Shown one piece after another: positions 1-8,560 of a stretch of DNA of 64,000 nt (position 1 is the stretch's first letter; each line of letters begins with the position of its first letter). The DNA lies in assembly GCF_001424945.1 (NCBI RefSeq), contig NZ_LMCW01000069.1:118107-182106 (forward strand), given 5' to 3'. A program made the position numbers and the translations under genes. This stretch comes from Rhizobium sp. Root1203 (lineage in GTDB: Bacteria > Pseudomonadota > Alphaproteobacteria > Rhizobiales > Rhizobiaceae). The notes beneath the pieces are model-generated. The model was given only the letters and a program-made list of their open reading frames with translations, did not search any database and was not told the DNA's origin.

Positions 1-925
1 CGCGACGACAGTTCCCGCCCATCTTCTCTACGACATCGTGCGCAAGCTGGCCGACGGTTCGGAAGTCCTCCTCGCGACAAGCACCGACGGCGGTTCGATG
101 ACCGTTCAGTCCGGCCGCTCGAAATTCTCGCTGCAATGCCTGCCTGAGTCCGATTTCCCCGATCTGACAGCCGGTACTTTCAGCCATACGTTCAAGCTGA
201 AGGCGACCGATCTGAAGATGCTGATCGATCGCACCCAGTTCGCGATCTCGACAGAAGAGACACGCTACTACCTGAACGGCATCTTCTTCCACACGATCGA
301 AAGCGAAGGCGACCTCAAGCTTCGCGCCGTTGCGACGGACGGCCACCGCCTCGCCCGCGCCGACGTCAAGGCACCGTCCGGTTCTGAAGGCATGCCCGGC
401 ATCATCATTCCCCGCAAGACCGTCGGCGAACTGCAGAAGCTCGTCGACAGCCCGGACGCAATGGTCACCGTGGAAGTCTCCGATGCCAAGATCCGCCTGA
501 GCATCGGCTCGATCGTCATGACCTCGAAGCTCATCGACGGCACTTTTCCCGACTACCAGCGCGTCATCCCGACCGGCAACGACAAGGAGATGCGTGTGGA
601 CTGCACGACGTTCGCGCAGGCCGTGGACCGCGTTTCGACCATTTCGTCCGAACGTGGCCGTGCCGTGAAGCTGGCGCTCTCCGATGGCCAGCTGCTCCTG
701 ACGGTCAACAATCCGGATTCGGGCAGTGCGACGGAAGAAGTCGCCGTCGGCTACGACACCGACGCCATGGAGATCGGCTTCAATGCAAAGTATCTGCTGG
801 ACATCACGGCCCAGCTCTCCGGCGACCAGGCGATCTTCCTTCTCGCCGATGCCGGCTCGCCGACGCTCATTCGCGACACAGCCGGTGACGACGCACTCTA
901 CGTGCTGATGCCGATGCGCGTCTAG
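1..925 (+). CDS. dnaN: DNA polymerase III subunit beta (sliding clamp), 5' truncated
   Basis: Encodes the ring-shaped processivity clamp that holds DNA polymerase III on the template. The reading frame is open from base 2 and runs 307 residues to a TAG. Clamps are normally about 370 residues, so roughly 65 N-terminal residues lie outside the window. The visible part covers the rest of domain 1 and domains 2 and 3, and it ends in MPMRV, the family's usual C-terminus (PMRL in E. coli) that lines the partner-binding cleft. A GTG at 38 is internal and not a start. pmtA follows after 110 bp on the same strand. The identification rests on the ending and on conserved stretches such as YYLNGIFF and RAVATDGHRLA. 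Confidence 0.97.
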   Translation, partial: ATTVPAHLLYDIVRKLADGSEVLLATSTDGGSMTVQSGRSKFSLQCLPESDFPDLTAGTFSHTFKLKATDLKMLIDRTQFAISTEETRYYLNGIFFHTIESEGDLKLRAVATDGHRLARADVKAPSGSEGMPGIIIPRKTVGELQKLVDSPDAMVTVEVSDAKIRLSIGSIVMTSKLIDGTFPDYQRVIPTGNDKEMRVDCTTFAQAVDRVSTISSERGRAVKLALSDGQLLLTVNNPDSGSATEEVAVGYDTDAMEIGFNAKYLLDITAQLSGDQAIFLLADAGSPTLIRDTAGDDALYVLMPMRV

Positions 926-1035
926 GCACGTCGCATTTGCCTCGCAAACTTTGTCAATTGCGACGTTTGGTCTTGTTTTTCGTTCCACCGCCTGCAATTA
1001 GATGCTGGGCTGTTTGTTGCATATAGGAGGACGGC

Positions 1036-1629
1036 ATGGCGTTGCGCCTGAAGGAACGGCTGGGCAAGAAGTTTGACGAGGAGATCCGCTTCTTCAAGGG
1101 AATGATGCAGGGTCCGAAGACCGTTGGCTCCATCGTTCCAACCTCCTCCATCACCGCCCGGAAGATGGCGAGCGTCATCAATCCGCACTCAGGGCTACCG
1201 GTTCTGGAGCTCGGTCCCGGAACCGGCGCGATCACCAAGGCGATCCTCGGCCGCGGCATCAAGCCGGAAAAGCTGGTCGCCATCGAATATTCGACGGACT
1301 TCTACGAACATCTGGTGCGGCTTTACCCCGGCGTCCATTTCGTCAACGGCGACGCGTTCGATCTCGACAAGACGCTGGGCGCGCTGAAGGGCCAGATCTT
1401 TGATTCCGTCATTTCGGCCGTTCCCTTGCTGAATTTCCCGATGCAGGCGCGCACGGCTCTGCTGGAAAGCCTGCTTGACCGCCTTCCTCCGGGACGGCCG
1501 GTCGTGCAGATTTCCTATGGTGCGGTGTCGCCGATCATCGCGCGGCCGGACCGCTACCATATCCAGCATTTCGACTTCATCGTCCGCAATATTCCCCCCG
1601 CACAGCTCTGGATCTACCGGCGCGGCTGA
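1036..1629 (+). CDS. pmtA: Phospholipid N-methyltransferase PmtA (Sinorhizobium type)
   Basis: SAM-dependent enzyme of 197 aa that methylates phosphatidylethanolamine three times to phosphatidylcholine at the inner membrane face. The SAM-binding motif I is VLELGPGTGAI at about residues 56-66. The N-terminus has the basic amphipathic opening (ALRLKERLGKKF) and the FFKGMMQGPKTVGSIVPTS block typical of the soluble Sinorhizobium-type enzyme, and the end (HFDFIVRNIPPAQLW) is equally typical. The ATG has a strong ribosome-binding site, AGGAGG, near 1025. The histidine phosphatase gene begins 2 bp after its stop, and pyrF follows that, so the three are probably co-transcribed. The name comes from recalled similarity to rhizobial PmtA. 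Confidence 0.93.
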   Translation: MALRLKERLGKKFDEEIRFFKGMMQGPKTVGSIVPTSSITARKMASVINPHSGLPVLELGPGTGAITKAILGRGIKPEKLVAIEYSTDFYEHLVRLYPGVHFVNGDAFDLDKTLGALKGQIFDSVISAVPLLNFPMQARTALLESLLDRLPPGRPVVQISYGAVSPIIARPDRYHIQHFDFIVRNIPPAQLWIYRRG

Positions 1630-1631
1630 GC

Positions 1632-2219
1632 GTGTTCGGCCTCTACGTCACCCATCCACAAGTGAAGATCGACCCGGCGGTTCCCGTTCCCAAATGGGGG
1701 CTTTCCGACATTGGCTCGGCGCGCGCGCGTATGGCTGCCGACACCGCCTGGGCGCGGCAATTGCGACGGATCGTTTCCAGCGACGAGACCAAGGCGATCG
1801 AGACGGCCGACATTCTTGCGGCTGCCGCCGGCGCTGACGTCGAGATCGCCGCAGGCATGCACGAAAACGACCGGTCGGCGACGGGCTTCCTGCCGCCGCC
1901 GGAATTCGAGGATGCCGCCAACTGGTTCTTCGCCCACCCTGAAGAAAGCTTCAAAGGCTGGGAACGCGCAATCGATGCGCAAAGGCGGATCGTTTCTGCG
2001 GTGGAGCGCATTCTGGCGGGACACGACGATACCCGCCCGATCGCCTTTGTCGGCCACGGCGGCGTCGGCACGTTGCTCAAGTGCCACCTCCAGGGCCGCC
2101 CGATCGGACGCGACCGCGACCAGCCGGCGGGCGGCGGCAATCTCTATTGTTTCAGCCTTGCGGATCGGCGCTTATCATGCGACTGGACGCCTATCGAAAA
2201 GTGGCAGGGATGGATGTGA
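1632..2219 (+). CDS. Histidine phosphatase-fold protein with altered RHG motif
   Basis: A 195-aa protein of the phosphoglycerate mutase/SixA-like fold. The usual N-terminal RH(G/E) motif reads T7-H8-P9, so the presumed phospho-accepting His remains but its neighbouring Arg is lost. The second phosphate-binding Arg, normally in an S-x-x-x-R-A-x-x-T-A context, is Lys in SSDETKAIETA. The distal His (FVGHGG, H142) and a candidate acid, E78 in MHEND, remain. Start is a GTG 2 bp after the pmtA stop, and pyrF begins 1 bp after its own stop, so translation is likely coupled across the three genes. Substrate is unknown. It may be a weak phosphatase or a phosphate-binding protein. Confidence 0.82.
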   Translation: MFGLYVTHPQVKIDPAVPVPKWGLSDIGSARARMAADTAWARQLRRIVSSDETKAIETADILAAAAGADVEIAAGMHENDRSATGFLPPPEFEDAANWFFAHPEESFKGWERAIDAQRRIVSAVERILAGHDDTRPIAFVGHGGVGTLLKCHLQGRPIGRDRDQPAGGGNLYCFSLADRRLSCDWTPIEKWQGWM

Positions 2220-2220
2220 C

Positions 2221-2916
2221 ATGGACGCACGCGAGCGGCTGATTGTCGGACTGGATGTTCCAACGCTGGGCGACGCCGAAAAGATGGTTGAAACGCTCGG
2301 CGACGATGTCGTTTTCTACAAGATCGGCTACCAGCTCGCCTTCGCCGGCGGCCTCGAATTTGCCCGGGATCTCGCCAGAAGCGGCAAGAAGATCTTCCTC
2401 GACATGAAGCTGCTCGACATCGACAACACGGTCGCCTCCGGCGTCGAGAACATCGTGAAGATGGGCATGTCGATGCTGACGCTGCACGCCTACCCGAAGG
2501 CGATGAAGGCGGCGGTCGAGGCGGCGAAAGGTTCGGACCTCTGCCTGCTCGGCGTCACGGTGCTGACGTCGATGGACGAGCAGGACCTCACCGCAGCCGG
2601 CTACGAATACGATCCGCATACGCTGGTGCTGCGCCGTGCCGAGCAGGCGCATCTTGCCGGCATGGGCGGCATCGTCTGTTCCGCGGAAGAGTCCTCGGCC
2701 GTTCGCAAGATCATCGGCCCCGACATGGCGCTGGTGACACCGGGCATCCGGCCTGTAGGCAGCGACAAAGGCGACCAGAAGCGCGTGATGACGCCGGCCG
2801 CCGCACTGAAGGCGGGGTCCAGCCACCTCGTCGTCGGCCGCCCCATCGTCAAGGCTGGCGACCCCAGGGAAGCGGCGCGGGCAATCCTTGCGGAAATGTC
2901 GGCCGCACTTCAATAA
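2221..2916 (+). CDS. pyrF: Orotidine 5'-phosphate decarboxylase
   Basis: Catalyses the last step of de novo UMP synthesis, decarboxylating OMP to UMP in the cytosol. The 231-aa product is the normal bacterial length. It opens with RLIVGLDVP and carries the catalytic D-x-K-x-x-D-I-x-x-T signature (FLDMKLLDIDNT), followed by the TPGIRP and VVGRPI phosphate-binding segments of the TIM barrel. The ATG lies 1 bp after the stop of the histidine phosphatase gene. A longer frame reaching back to 1711 on the same phase is spurious, because it would overlap that gene almost entirely. Confidence 0.97.
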   Translation: MDARERLIVGLDVPTLGDAEKMVETLGDDVVFYKIGYQLAFAGGLEFARDLARSGKKIFLDMKLLDIDNTVASGVENIVKMGMSMLTLHAYPKAMKAAVEAAKGSDLCLLGVTVLTSMDEQDLTAAGYEYDPHTLVLRRAEQAHLAGMGGIVCSAEESSAVRKIIGPDMALVTPGIRPVGSDKGDQKRVMTPAAALKAGSSHLVVGRPIVKAGDPREAARAILAEMSAALQ

Positions 2917-2943
2917 GTTCAGTCAAGCAAGGGAGCATTTCAG

Positions 2944-3231
2944 ATGGCAAAGGGATACTGGATCGCGCGCGTCGACGTTCGCGACGCCGAGCGCTACAAG
3001 GACTACGTGGCGGCGGCAAAACCCGCCTTCGAGAAGTACGGCGCAAACTTCCTCGCCCGCGGCGGCGCGCTCACCGAACTCGAGGGCAAGGCCCGTGCCC
3101 GCAACGTCGTCATCGAATTCCCCTCGATGCAGCATGCCGTCGATTGCTACAATTCGCCGGAATACCAGATCGCCGCGAAAATCCGCCAGGAAGTCGCCGA
3201 TGCCGAGATGGTCGTCGTCGAAGGCATCTAG
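2944..3231 (+). CDS. DUF1330 family protein
   Basis: A 95-aa cytosolic protein of the dimeric alpha/beta-barrel (ferredoxin-like) DUF1330 family. It starts MAKGYWIARVDVRD and has the family's core of GYW, YxxY, ARGG and a conserved SPEYQ near the C-terminus. It lies 27 bp after pyrF with a plausible AAGGGAG ribosome-binding site and is probably the last gene of the pmtA-pyrF run. A 7-bp inverted repeat (GCGGCGC/GCGCCGC, 3255-3261 and 3278-3284) follows it without a T-tract and may be a weak terminator. Biochemical function is unknown. Confidence 0.85.
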   Translation: MAKGYWIARVDVRDAERYKDYVAAAKPAFEKYGANFLARGGALTELEGKARARNVVIEFPSMQHAVDCYNSPEYQIAAKIRQEVADAEMVVVEGI

Positions 3232-3342
3232 GCGATTTTTCAGGCATGAGAACTGCGGCGCGATGACCCTTTTCGTGGCGCCGCGATTGGTCTAAGACGA
3301 ACATAGATCGACCCTTTCATTGAGCCTTTCGAGGAGCTTGCC

Positions 3343-4323
3343 ATGACCCTTGCCAACCTGCCGCCACTTGTCACCGTGTTCGGAGGGTCCGGCTTCATCG
3401 GCAGGCATGTCGTTCGCGCACTGGCAAAGCGCGGCTATCGCATTCGGGTTGCTGTTCGGCGCCCGGATCTCGCAGGCTTCCTGCAGCCGCTTGGCAATGT
3501 CGGCCAGATCTCCTTCATCCAGGCGAACCTGCGGTACCGCAATTCCGTCGACCGCGCCGTGGACGGCGCCGATTTCGTCGTGAACTGCGTCGGCATTCTC
3601 TTCGAGACCGGCCGCAACTCCTTCGAGGCCGTCCAGGAGTTCGGCGGCCGCGCCGTTGCCGAAGCGGCCCGCGGCGTGGGCGCGAAGCTGATCCACCTGT
3701 CGGCCATCGGCGCCCATGCGACTTCCGACTCGGGCTACGGCCGCACCAAGGGCCGCGCCGAAGCGGCCATCCACTCGATCAAGCCAGACGCCGTTATCTA
3801 CCGGCCGTCGATCGTGTTCGGCCCCGAAGACAGCTTCTTCAACAAGTTTGCCGATATGGCCCGGATCTCCCCCGTCCTGCCGCTCGTCGGCGGCGGCAAA
3901 ACCAAGTTCCAGCCGGTTTATGTCGTCGACATTGCCGAGGCGGTCGCGAAGGCGGTCGAAGGCAAGGTTGCCGGCGGCAAGATCTACGAACTCGGCGGCC
4001 CGGAAGTGCTGACGTTCCGTGAATGTCTTGAGACCATGCTCAAGGTGACGTGCCGCACGAACCGCCTTGTCTCGATTCCTTTCAGCCTTGCTTCGCTGAT
4101 TGGGAGCGTCGCAACGCTCGTGCCGTTCGTCACGCCGCCGATCACGCCCGACCAGGTCCGCCTGCTGAAGAAGGACAACATCGTCTCCAAGGAAGCGGAA
4201 GCGGAAGGCCGCACGCTGAAGGGTCTCGGCATTGCGCCGACGATGGTCTCCTCGGTGCTTCCCTCCTACCTCGTGCAGTATCGTCCACACGGCCAGTACA
4301 CCGACTCCGGCAAGGCAGCCTGA
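3343..4323 (+). CDS. NAD-dependent epimerase/dehydratase, complex I NDUFA9-like
   Basis: A 326-aa extended short-chain dehydrogenase. The N-terminal Rossmann motif is VFGGSGFIGRHVVRAL (G-x-x-G-x-x-G), followed by HLSAIGA and a degenerate Tyr/Lys region (GYGRTKGRAE). This matches the NDUFA9-type atypical SDRs that in alphaproteobacteria and mitochondria associate with respiratory complex I. An assembly or stabilising role is known for the family but is inferred here. The ATG has GAGGAG about 8 bp upstream. It is a single gene closed by a strong terminator at 4351-4381. Confidence 0.85.
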   Translation: MTLANLPPLVTVFGGSGFIGRHVVRALAKRGYRIRVAVRRPDLAGFLQPLGNVGQISFIQANLRYRNSVDRAVDGADFVVNCVGILFETGRNSFEAVQEFGGRAVAEAARGVGAKLIHLSAIGAHATSDSGYGRTKGRAEAAIHSIKPDAVIYRPSIVFGPEDSFFNKFADMARISPVLPLVGGGKTKFQPVYVVDIAEAVAKAVEGKVAGGKIYELGGPEVLTFRECLETMLKVTCRTNRLVSIPFSLASLIGSVATLVPFVTPPITPDQVRLLKKDNIVSKEAEAEGRTLKGLGIAPTMVSSVLPSYLVQYRPHGQYTDSGKAA

Positions 4324-4350
4324 CACCTACGCTTCGACTTACATTTTCAG

Positions 4351-4381
4351 CGCCGTTCGCGATTCCGCGGGCGGCGTTTTT
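4351..4381 (+). terminator. Rho-independent terminator of the NDUFA9-like gene
   Basis: An 11-bp stem (4351-4361 pairing with 4366-4376, including two G-U pairs) closes a 4-base ATTC loop and is followed directly by five T residues. It starts 28 bp after the stop codon, in the right orientation for the plus strand. Confidence 0.85.
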
Positions 4382-4605
4382 CGTGGAAGGGTTTTCCAGA
4401 TTCACGCAAGTTGCGCGTGTTTTTTTGCCGACTCGTAGAGCACGGCCGTTGCATAAAAGCAGCACGTAATATCTAGCAGAATTAACAACAAATTTAGCTG
4501 GAACATTTATTGCTATTTGTCATTCCACTGACTACACACCCCGCGCGTCCTCCAACGGACTCAGCGCCTTCGTGCGCAATCAACGATTTTGAAAGGCTTT
4601 CTTCA

Positions 4606-4758
4606 ATGGGTAGGTCAATCGCGCTTCTGTTTGCGTGTGCGGCGCTGGTTATTCTGGCAGGCTCCTTCGTTGCTCCCGGTTCGGTTGCAGCGGTCAAGGG
4701 CGAATGCTCGCCGGCATATGGTGTCGATCCTTGCGAGACCGGATCCATTAGCCATTAA
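4606..4758 (+). CDS. Small secreted peptide, unknown function
   Basis: A 50-aa open frame starting at an ATG preceded by GAAAGG. It has a clear signal peptide: MGRS, then a hydrophobic core (IALLFACAALVILAG) and a probable cleavage after SVAA. The predicted mature peptide is only about 21 residues and contains two Cys (ECSPAYGVDPCE) that could form a disulfide. No family was recognised. A 280-bp gap upstream leaves room for its own promoter. A hairpin at 4773-4798 follows it. Coding status rests on the signal-peptide pattern and ribosome-binding site only. Confidence 0.5.
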   Translation: MGRSIALLFACAALVILAGSFVAPGSVAAVKGECSPAYGVDPCETGSISH

Positions 4759-4772
4759 CGAAAATCGTCGGG

Positions 4773-4798
4773 GTATTCGCGCAGGAATGCGCGAATAC
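4773..4798. terminator. Inverted repeat between convergent genes
   Basis: Perfect 10-bp arms (GTATTCGCGC at 4773-4782 and its complement at 4789-4798) around a 6-base loop sit between the stops of the small peptide gene and uppP. There is no good T-tract on the plus side and only a short TTTT on the minus side, so it may be a weak bidirectional terminator or an mRNA 3' stabiliser. Confidence 0.5.
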
Positions 4799-4814
4799 AA
4801 CGCGTTCGGACTCC

Positions 4815-5612
4815 TCAGGCGATCACGCCAGACGCAGCCAGGCCGAGCAGTATAGCGCCGAGAATGATGCGGTAGACTGCGAACACCGTAAAGCGGTTGC
4901 TGCGGATGTAGGACAACAGCCATTTCACGGCGATGAAGGCGACTATCGTCGATACGACGAAGGCGATGCCGAGGCCGGTCCAGTCTTCGTTGGCCGCTCC
5001 GCCGTCCTTGAATGTCTTCAGTAATTCGTAGCCGCTTGCCGCATACATGGTGGGAATGCCGACCAGGAAGGCGAATTCAGTCGCCGCGGCGCGATTGCCG
5101 GTACCGGCCAGCATAGCGACGAAAATCGTGGCGCCCGAGCGCGATGTTCCGGGGAAGACACCGGCAACCACCTGGGCGATGCCGACCAGGATGGCAACGA
5201 GCCAGGTAATTTCCTTGTGGGGAGGCCGGCGCGCAGCCGCCCACTCGGCAAATATCATCCAAATACCGCCAATGATGAGCGCCCAGGCAATCGGCGTCGC
5301 GTTCTCGGGCAACTCGAAGCCGAGTTTCTTGACGATAAGCCCCAAGACGGCGGTGATGAGAAAGGCGACGATCAGCTTGGCGGCGTAGGAGCGGTTCTCA
5401 GGATCCCGCCAGCCGAGCACCAGATCCACAAGACGACGCCAGTAGATGATGGTGACGGCGAGGATAGCGCCCGCCTGAATAACGATGTTGAACATGTCCG
5501 AGCGGTGGCCGAGCCATTGCTCCGCAATGATGAGGTGGCCGGTGCTCGATATCGGCAGAAACTCGGTAATCCCTTCAATTATGCCTAGAACTATAGAGCT
5601 CATGTAGTCCAT
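4815..5612 (-). CDS. uppP: Undecaprenyl-diphosphatase UppP (BacA family)
   Basis: Integral membrane phosphatase of 265 aa that converts undecaprenyl diphosphate to the monophosphate, recycling the carrier lipid for peptidoglycan and surface glycans. Loss of it commonly gives bacitracin sensitivity. Both family signatures are present: EGITEFLPISSTGH (residues 13-26) and PGTSRSG (154-160, with the catalytic-site Arg 158). The rest is a series of hydrophobic helices. The ATG at 5612 has GGGAGA about 7 bp upstream on the minus strand. It is transcribed away from the GST gene at 5826, and the 213-bp gap between them should hold both promoters. Confidence 0.95.
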   Translation of the reverse strand: MDYMSSIVLGIIEGITEFLPISSTGHLIIAEQWLGHRSDMFNIVIQAGAILAVTIIYWRRLVDLVLGWRDPENRSYAAKLIVAFLITAVLGLIVKKLGFELPENATPIAWALIIGGIWMIFAEWAAARRPPHKEITWLVAILVGIAQVVAGVFPGTSRSGATIFVAMLAGTGNRAAATEFAFLVGIPTMYAASGYELLKTFKDGGAANEDWTGLGIAFVVSTIVAFIAVKWLLSYIRSNRFTVFAVYRIILGAILLGLAASGVIA

Positions 5613-5825
5613 AAATTGTCTCCCGTTTAGAGTCCGGTCGGACCTGGATTGCGCTGATGCCGCTGGGGGACGGCATCCATTTCCTTTGTCGGCTGTCGGA
5701 TGGCCCGACTCGCTTGTGTTGGAGGGGCCAAACTCCTATAGCTTCAACTAATGAGTCATGAATAGGGCGCGATAACAGGCGCGCTCCTTCGACATGCGAC
5801 CACCCATCAAAAAACCCGAGTATCG

Positions 5826-6518
5826 ATGCCCACGCTCTATCACCACCCCATGTCATCCGCATCACGCTTCGTCCGGCTGATCCTGACGGAATACGGCTAT
5901 CAGGCAGACCTGATCGAAGAGCAGACCTGGGAGAAGCGCCGCGACTTTCTGGCGCTCAACCCGGCCGGCACCCTGCCTGTCTACGTCGATGACAGCATGC
6001 GCGCGCTCTGCGGGGCCAGCGTCATTTCGGAATATCTGGATGAGACGCACGGCGTGCTGAAGCGCGACCGCCGGCTGCTTGCCGAAGACCCTTTCCAGCG
6101 CGCTGAAATCCGTCGACTGACGGAGTGGTTCATGCAGAAGATGGAAACGGATGTTACGAAGCCGCTTGCGCGCGAGCGTGTCTACAAGCTGCAGATGACG
6201 GCGGATCAGGGCGGCGGGGCACCCGATTCGAAGATCCTGCGCACCGCACGTGCCAACATCCGCCAGCACATGAAGTATCTGACCTGGCTTGCCGGCTCGC
6301 GCCAATGGCTGGCCGGCGAGCGGATGAGCTACGCCGACCTGGCCGCAGCGTCTTCCATTTCGATCCTCGACTATCTCGGCGAGATCGACTGGTCGGAATC
6401 GCCGATGGTCAAGGACTGGTATCAGCGCCTGAAGTCGCGCCCATCATTCCGGCCGCTACTGACGGAGCGCGTGCGCGGTCTCACGCCGGTTTCGCATTAC
6501 GCCGACCTGGATTTCTGA
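5826..6518 (+). CDS. Glutathione S-transferase family protein
   Basis: A 230-aa cytosolic protein with an N-terminal thioredoxin-like domain (TLYHHPMSSASRFVRLILTEYGYQ) and an all-helical C-terminal domain (from about residue 90, ending near RPSFRPLL). The glutathione-contact segment NPAGTLPVYVDD is recognisable, though the usual cis-Pro context (LPVL) is slightly altered, and the following acidic/Ser position reads GASVISEYLDE. The substrate cannot be told. queG starts 12 bp downstream, so GST, queG and the SDR gene probably form one operon. Confidence 0.88.
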   Translation: MPTLYHHPMSSASRFVRLILTEYGYQADLIEEQTWEKRRDFLALNPAGTLPVYVDDSMRALCGASVISEYLDETHGVLKRDRRLLAEDPFQRAEIRRLTEWFMQKMETDVTKPLARERVYKLQMTADQGGGAPDSKILRTARANIRQHMKYLTWLAGSRQWLAGERMSYADLAAASSISILDYLGEIDWSESPMVKDWYQRLKSRPSFRPLLTERVRGLTPVSHYADLDF

Positions 6519-6530
6519 TGAGGGCCTTCC

Positions 6531-7688
6531 ATGCCCGAACGAACTGCAGCTAAGGAACAAAAGCGCCGCGACACGCTGACCGGCTTCGTGCGGGCGGAAG
6601 CGCAGGCCCTGGGTTTCGATCTTTGTCGGATCACCGGCGCGGATGCCATACCGGAGGCCAAGGACCGGCTGGGCGAGTTCATCGATGCCGGGCGGCACGG
6701 CACGATGGAATGGATGGCCGAAACGCGCGACCGGCGCGGCGATCCGCGCACACTCTGGAGCGATGTAAAATCCATCGTCGTTTTCGGACTGAATTACGGA
6801 CCGGACGAGGATCCGCGCGGCATCCTCGCAAAGCCCGAAATGGGCGCGATTTCGGTCTATGCACGAAACCGCGATTATCACGACGTGATCAAGGGCCGCC
6901 TGAAGGAGATCGCGACGCGCTTTGCGGCGCGGGCCGGTGCCGACGTCAAGGTCTTCGTCGACACTGCACCGGTTATGGAAAAGCCGCTGGCGGCGGCGGC
7001 CGGCCTCGGCTGGCAGGGCAAGCACACCAACCTCGTCAGCCGCATCCACGGTTCGTGGCTGTTCCTCGGCTCGATGTTCACGACTGCCGAACTCAATATA
7101 GACGAGCCCGAGGCCGACCACTGCGGCTCGTGCCGCGCCTGTCTCGATGCCTGTCCGACGGACGCGTTTCCGGCGCCCTACCAAATCGATGCGCGGCGCT
7201 GCATTTCCTATCTCACCATCGAGCACAAGGGCTCGATCGACCCACACCTGCGTCCGCTGATCGGCAACCGCATCTATGGCTGCGACGATTGTCTTGCCGC
7301 CTGCCCCTGGAACAAGTTCGCCCGGGAAGCGTCCGAAATGAAGCTGCAGGCGCGCGAGGACTTGAAGGAGCCTTCGATCGAGTATCTGCTGTCGCTGGAC
7401 GATGCCGCCTTTCGTACGTTCTTCAGCGGTTCGCCGGTCAAGCGGATCGGCCGCGACCGCTTTGTCCGCAACGTGCTGATCGCGGCCGGCAATTCCGGCG
7501 AACGGCGATTTGCCGGACGGTGCAGGGAACTTACGCTGGACCCCTCGCCTGCGGTGCGCGGAATGGCCGTGTGGGCGCTTTCGCGCCTTTTGGAGACTAG
7601 CGAATTTGCGACCTTTGCGGCACAAAGGCCATCGGATGAGTCGGACAGCGACGTGCTGGACGAATGGCGACTGGCGGGAGTGGCGTGA
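6531..7688 (+). CDS. queG: tRNA epoxyqueuosine(34) reductase QueG
   Basis: Cobalamin- and iron-sulfur-dependent enzyme of 385 aa that reduces epoxyqueuosine to queuosine at the wobble base of Asp, Asn, His and Tyr tRNAs. Two [4Fe-4S] ferredoxin motifs are visible: CGSCRACLDACPTD (Cys 198, 201, 204, 208) and CDDCLAACPW (Cys 251, 254, 258), with C224 between them. The catalytic Asp lies in VFVDTAPVMEKPLA (about D144), followed by GLGWQGKHTNL, which contacts the cofactor. HEAT-like helices fill the C-terminal third. The stop overlaps the next ATG (TGATG), indicating translational coupling. Confidence 0.96.
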   Translation: MPERTAAKEQKRRDTLTGFVRAEAQALGFDLCRITGADAIPEAKDRLGEFIDAGRHGTMEWMAETRDRRGDPRTLWSDVKSIVVFGLNYGPDEDPRGILAKPEMGAISVYARNRDYHDVIKGRLKEIATRFAARAGADVKVFVDTAPVMEKPLAAAAGLGWQGKHTNLVSRIHGSWLFLGSMFTTAELNIDEPEADHCGSCRACLDACPTDAFPAPYQIDARRCISYLTIEHKGSIDPHLRPLIGNRIYGCDDCLAACPWNKFAREASEMKLQAREDLKEPSIEYLLSLDDAAFRTFFSGSPVKRIGRDRFVRNVLIAAGNSGERRFAGRCRELTLDPSPAVRGMAVWALSRLLETSEFATFAAQRPSDESDSDVLDEWRLAGVA

Positions 7689-8560
7689 TGCATGTTGTGA
7701 TTTTCGGCTGCGGCTATTCGGGAACGGCCATCGCCAGGGCGTTTCTTGCTCAAGGCTTCCGGGTTTCGGGTACGACGCGCTCGCCTGACAAGGCGGCGGC
7801 ACTGCGCGCACAGGGCGTCGATGCGTTCTTGTTCGACGGGGACGTTCTCGAGGCGGATGTGCTCACCGCATTGACAACGGCAACCCATCTTGTGCAATCG
7901 ATCGCTCCGCGCGAAGCCGGCGATCCGCTGATCAGACTGGCTGGCGAGAACGTCCGGGAAATGGCGCCGCAGCTCGGATGGATCGGCTACCTCTCCACCG
8001 TCGGCGTCTATGGCGACCACCGCGGCAATTGGGTCACCGAGGAAACACCGTGCGTTCCTGTCTCCGGCCGCTCGAAGGAGAGGCTCGAGGCCGAAGAGGC
8101 GTGGATAGAGATCGGCCAGCACCTCGGCGTACCGGCAGCGGTTCTGCGGCTTTCCGGCATTTACGGCCCTGGACGCAATGCTTTCTGCAATCTGCAACGC
8201 GGCACGGCACGCCGGCTGATCAAGAAGGATCAGGTCTTCAACCGGATCCGGGTCGAGGACATCGGCGCAGCAACGCGGTTTCTCGCCGATCGCCAGCTCG
8301 GCGGCATCTACAATGTGACTGACGATCTCCCCGGCCCGCCGCAGGATGTCATCGTCGAGGCTGCGCGCCTCATGGGCGTCGAGCCCCCGGCGGAACAGCC
8401 GTTCGAGACCGCCGAACTGACGCCGATGGCGCGATCCTTCTATGGCGAAAACAAACGCGTCTCCAACGCCAAGCTGAAAGCCGAAGGCTTTGCATTCTCG
8501 TTTCCGACCTACCCCGCCTCCCTCGCTCAGCTGATCGAGAACGATCGGTGGCAGGGTTAG
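7688..8560 (+). CDS. SDR family oxidoreductase (YeeZ-like)
   Basis: A 290-aa NAD(P)-binding protein. The Rossmann motif is IFGCGYSGTAIARAF at the N-terminus, with the family's LSTVGVYGDHRGNWVTE stretch and an RLSGIYGPGRNAF segment. This pattern matches atypical SDRs often annotated as YeeZ or 'NAD-dependent epimerase-like'. Their substrate is not established. The start codon is embedded in the queG stop, so it is made together with QueG, although no role in queuosine synthesis is known. Confidence 0.85.
   Translation: MHVVIFGCGYSGTAIARAFLAQGFRVSGTTRSPDKAAALRAQGVDAFLFDGDVLEADVLTALTTATHLVQSIAPREAGDPLIRLAGENVREMAPQLGWIGYLSTVGVYGDHRGNWVTEETPCVPVSGRSKERLEAEEAWIEIGQHLGVPAAVLRLSGIYGPGRNAFCNLQRGTARRLIKKDQVFNRIRVEDIGAATRFLADRQLGGIYNVTDDLPGPPQDVIVEAARLMGVEPPAEQPFETAELTPMARSFYGENKRVSNAKLKAEGFAFSFPTYPASLAQLIENDRWQG

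Noticed and set aside
1711..2916. 401-aa frame reaching upstream of pyrF
   Set aside because: The first 170 codons overlap the histidine phosphatase gene in another phase; pyrF starts at 2221.
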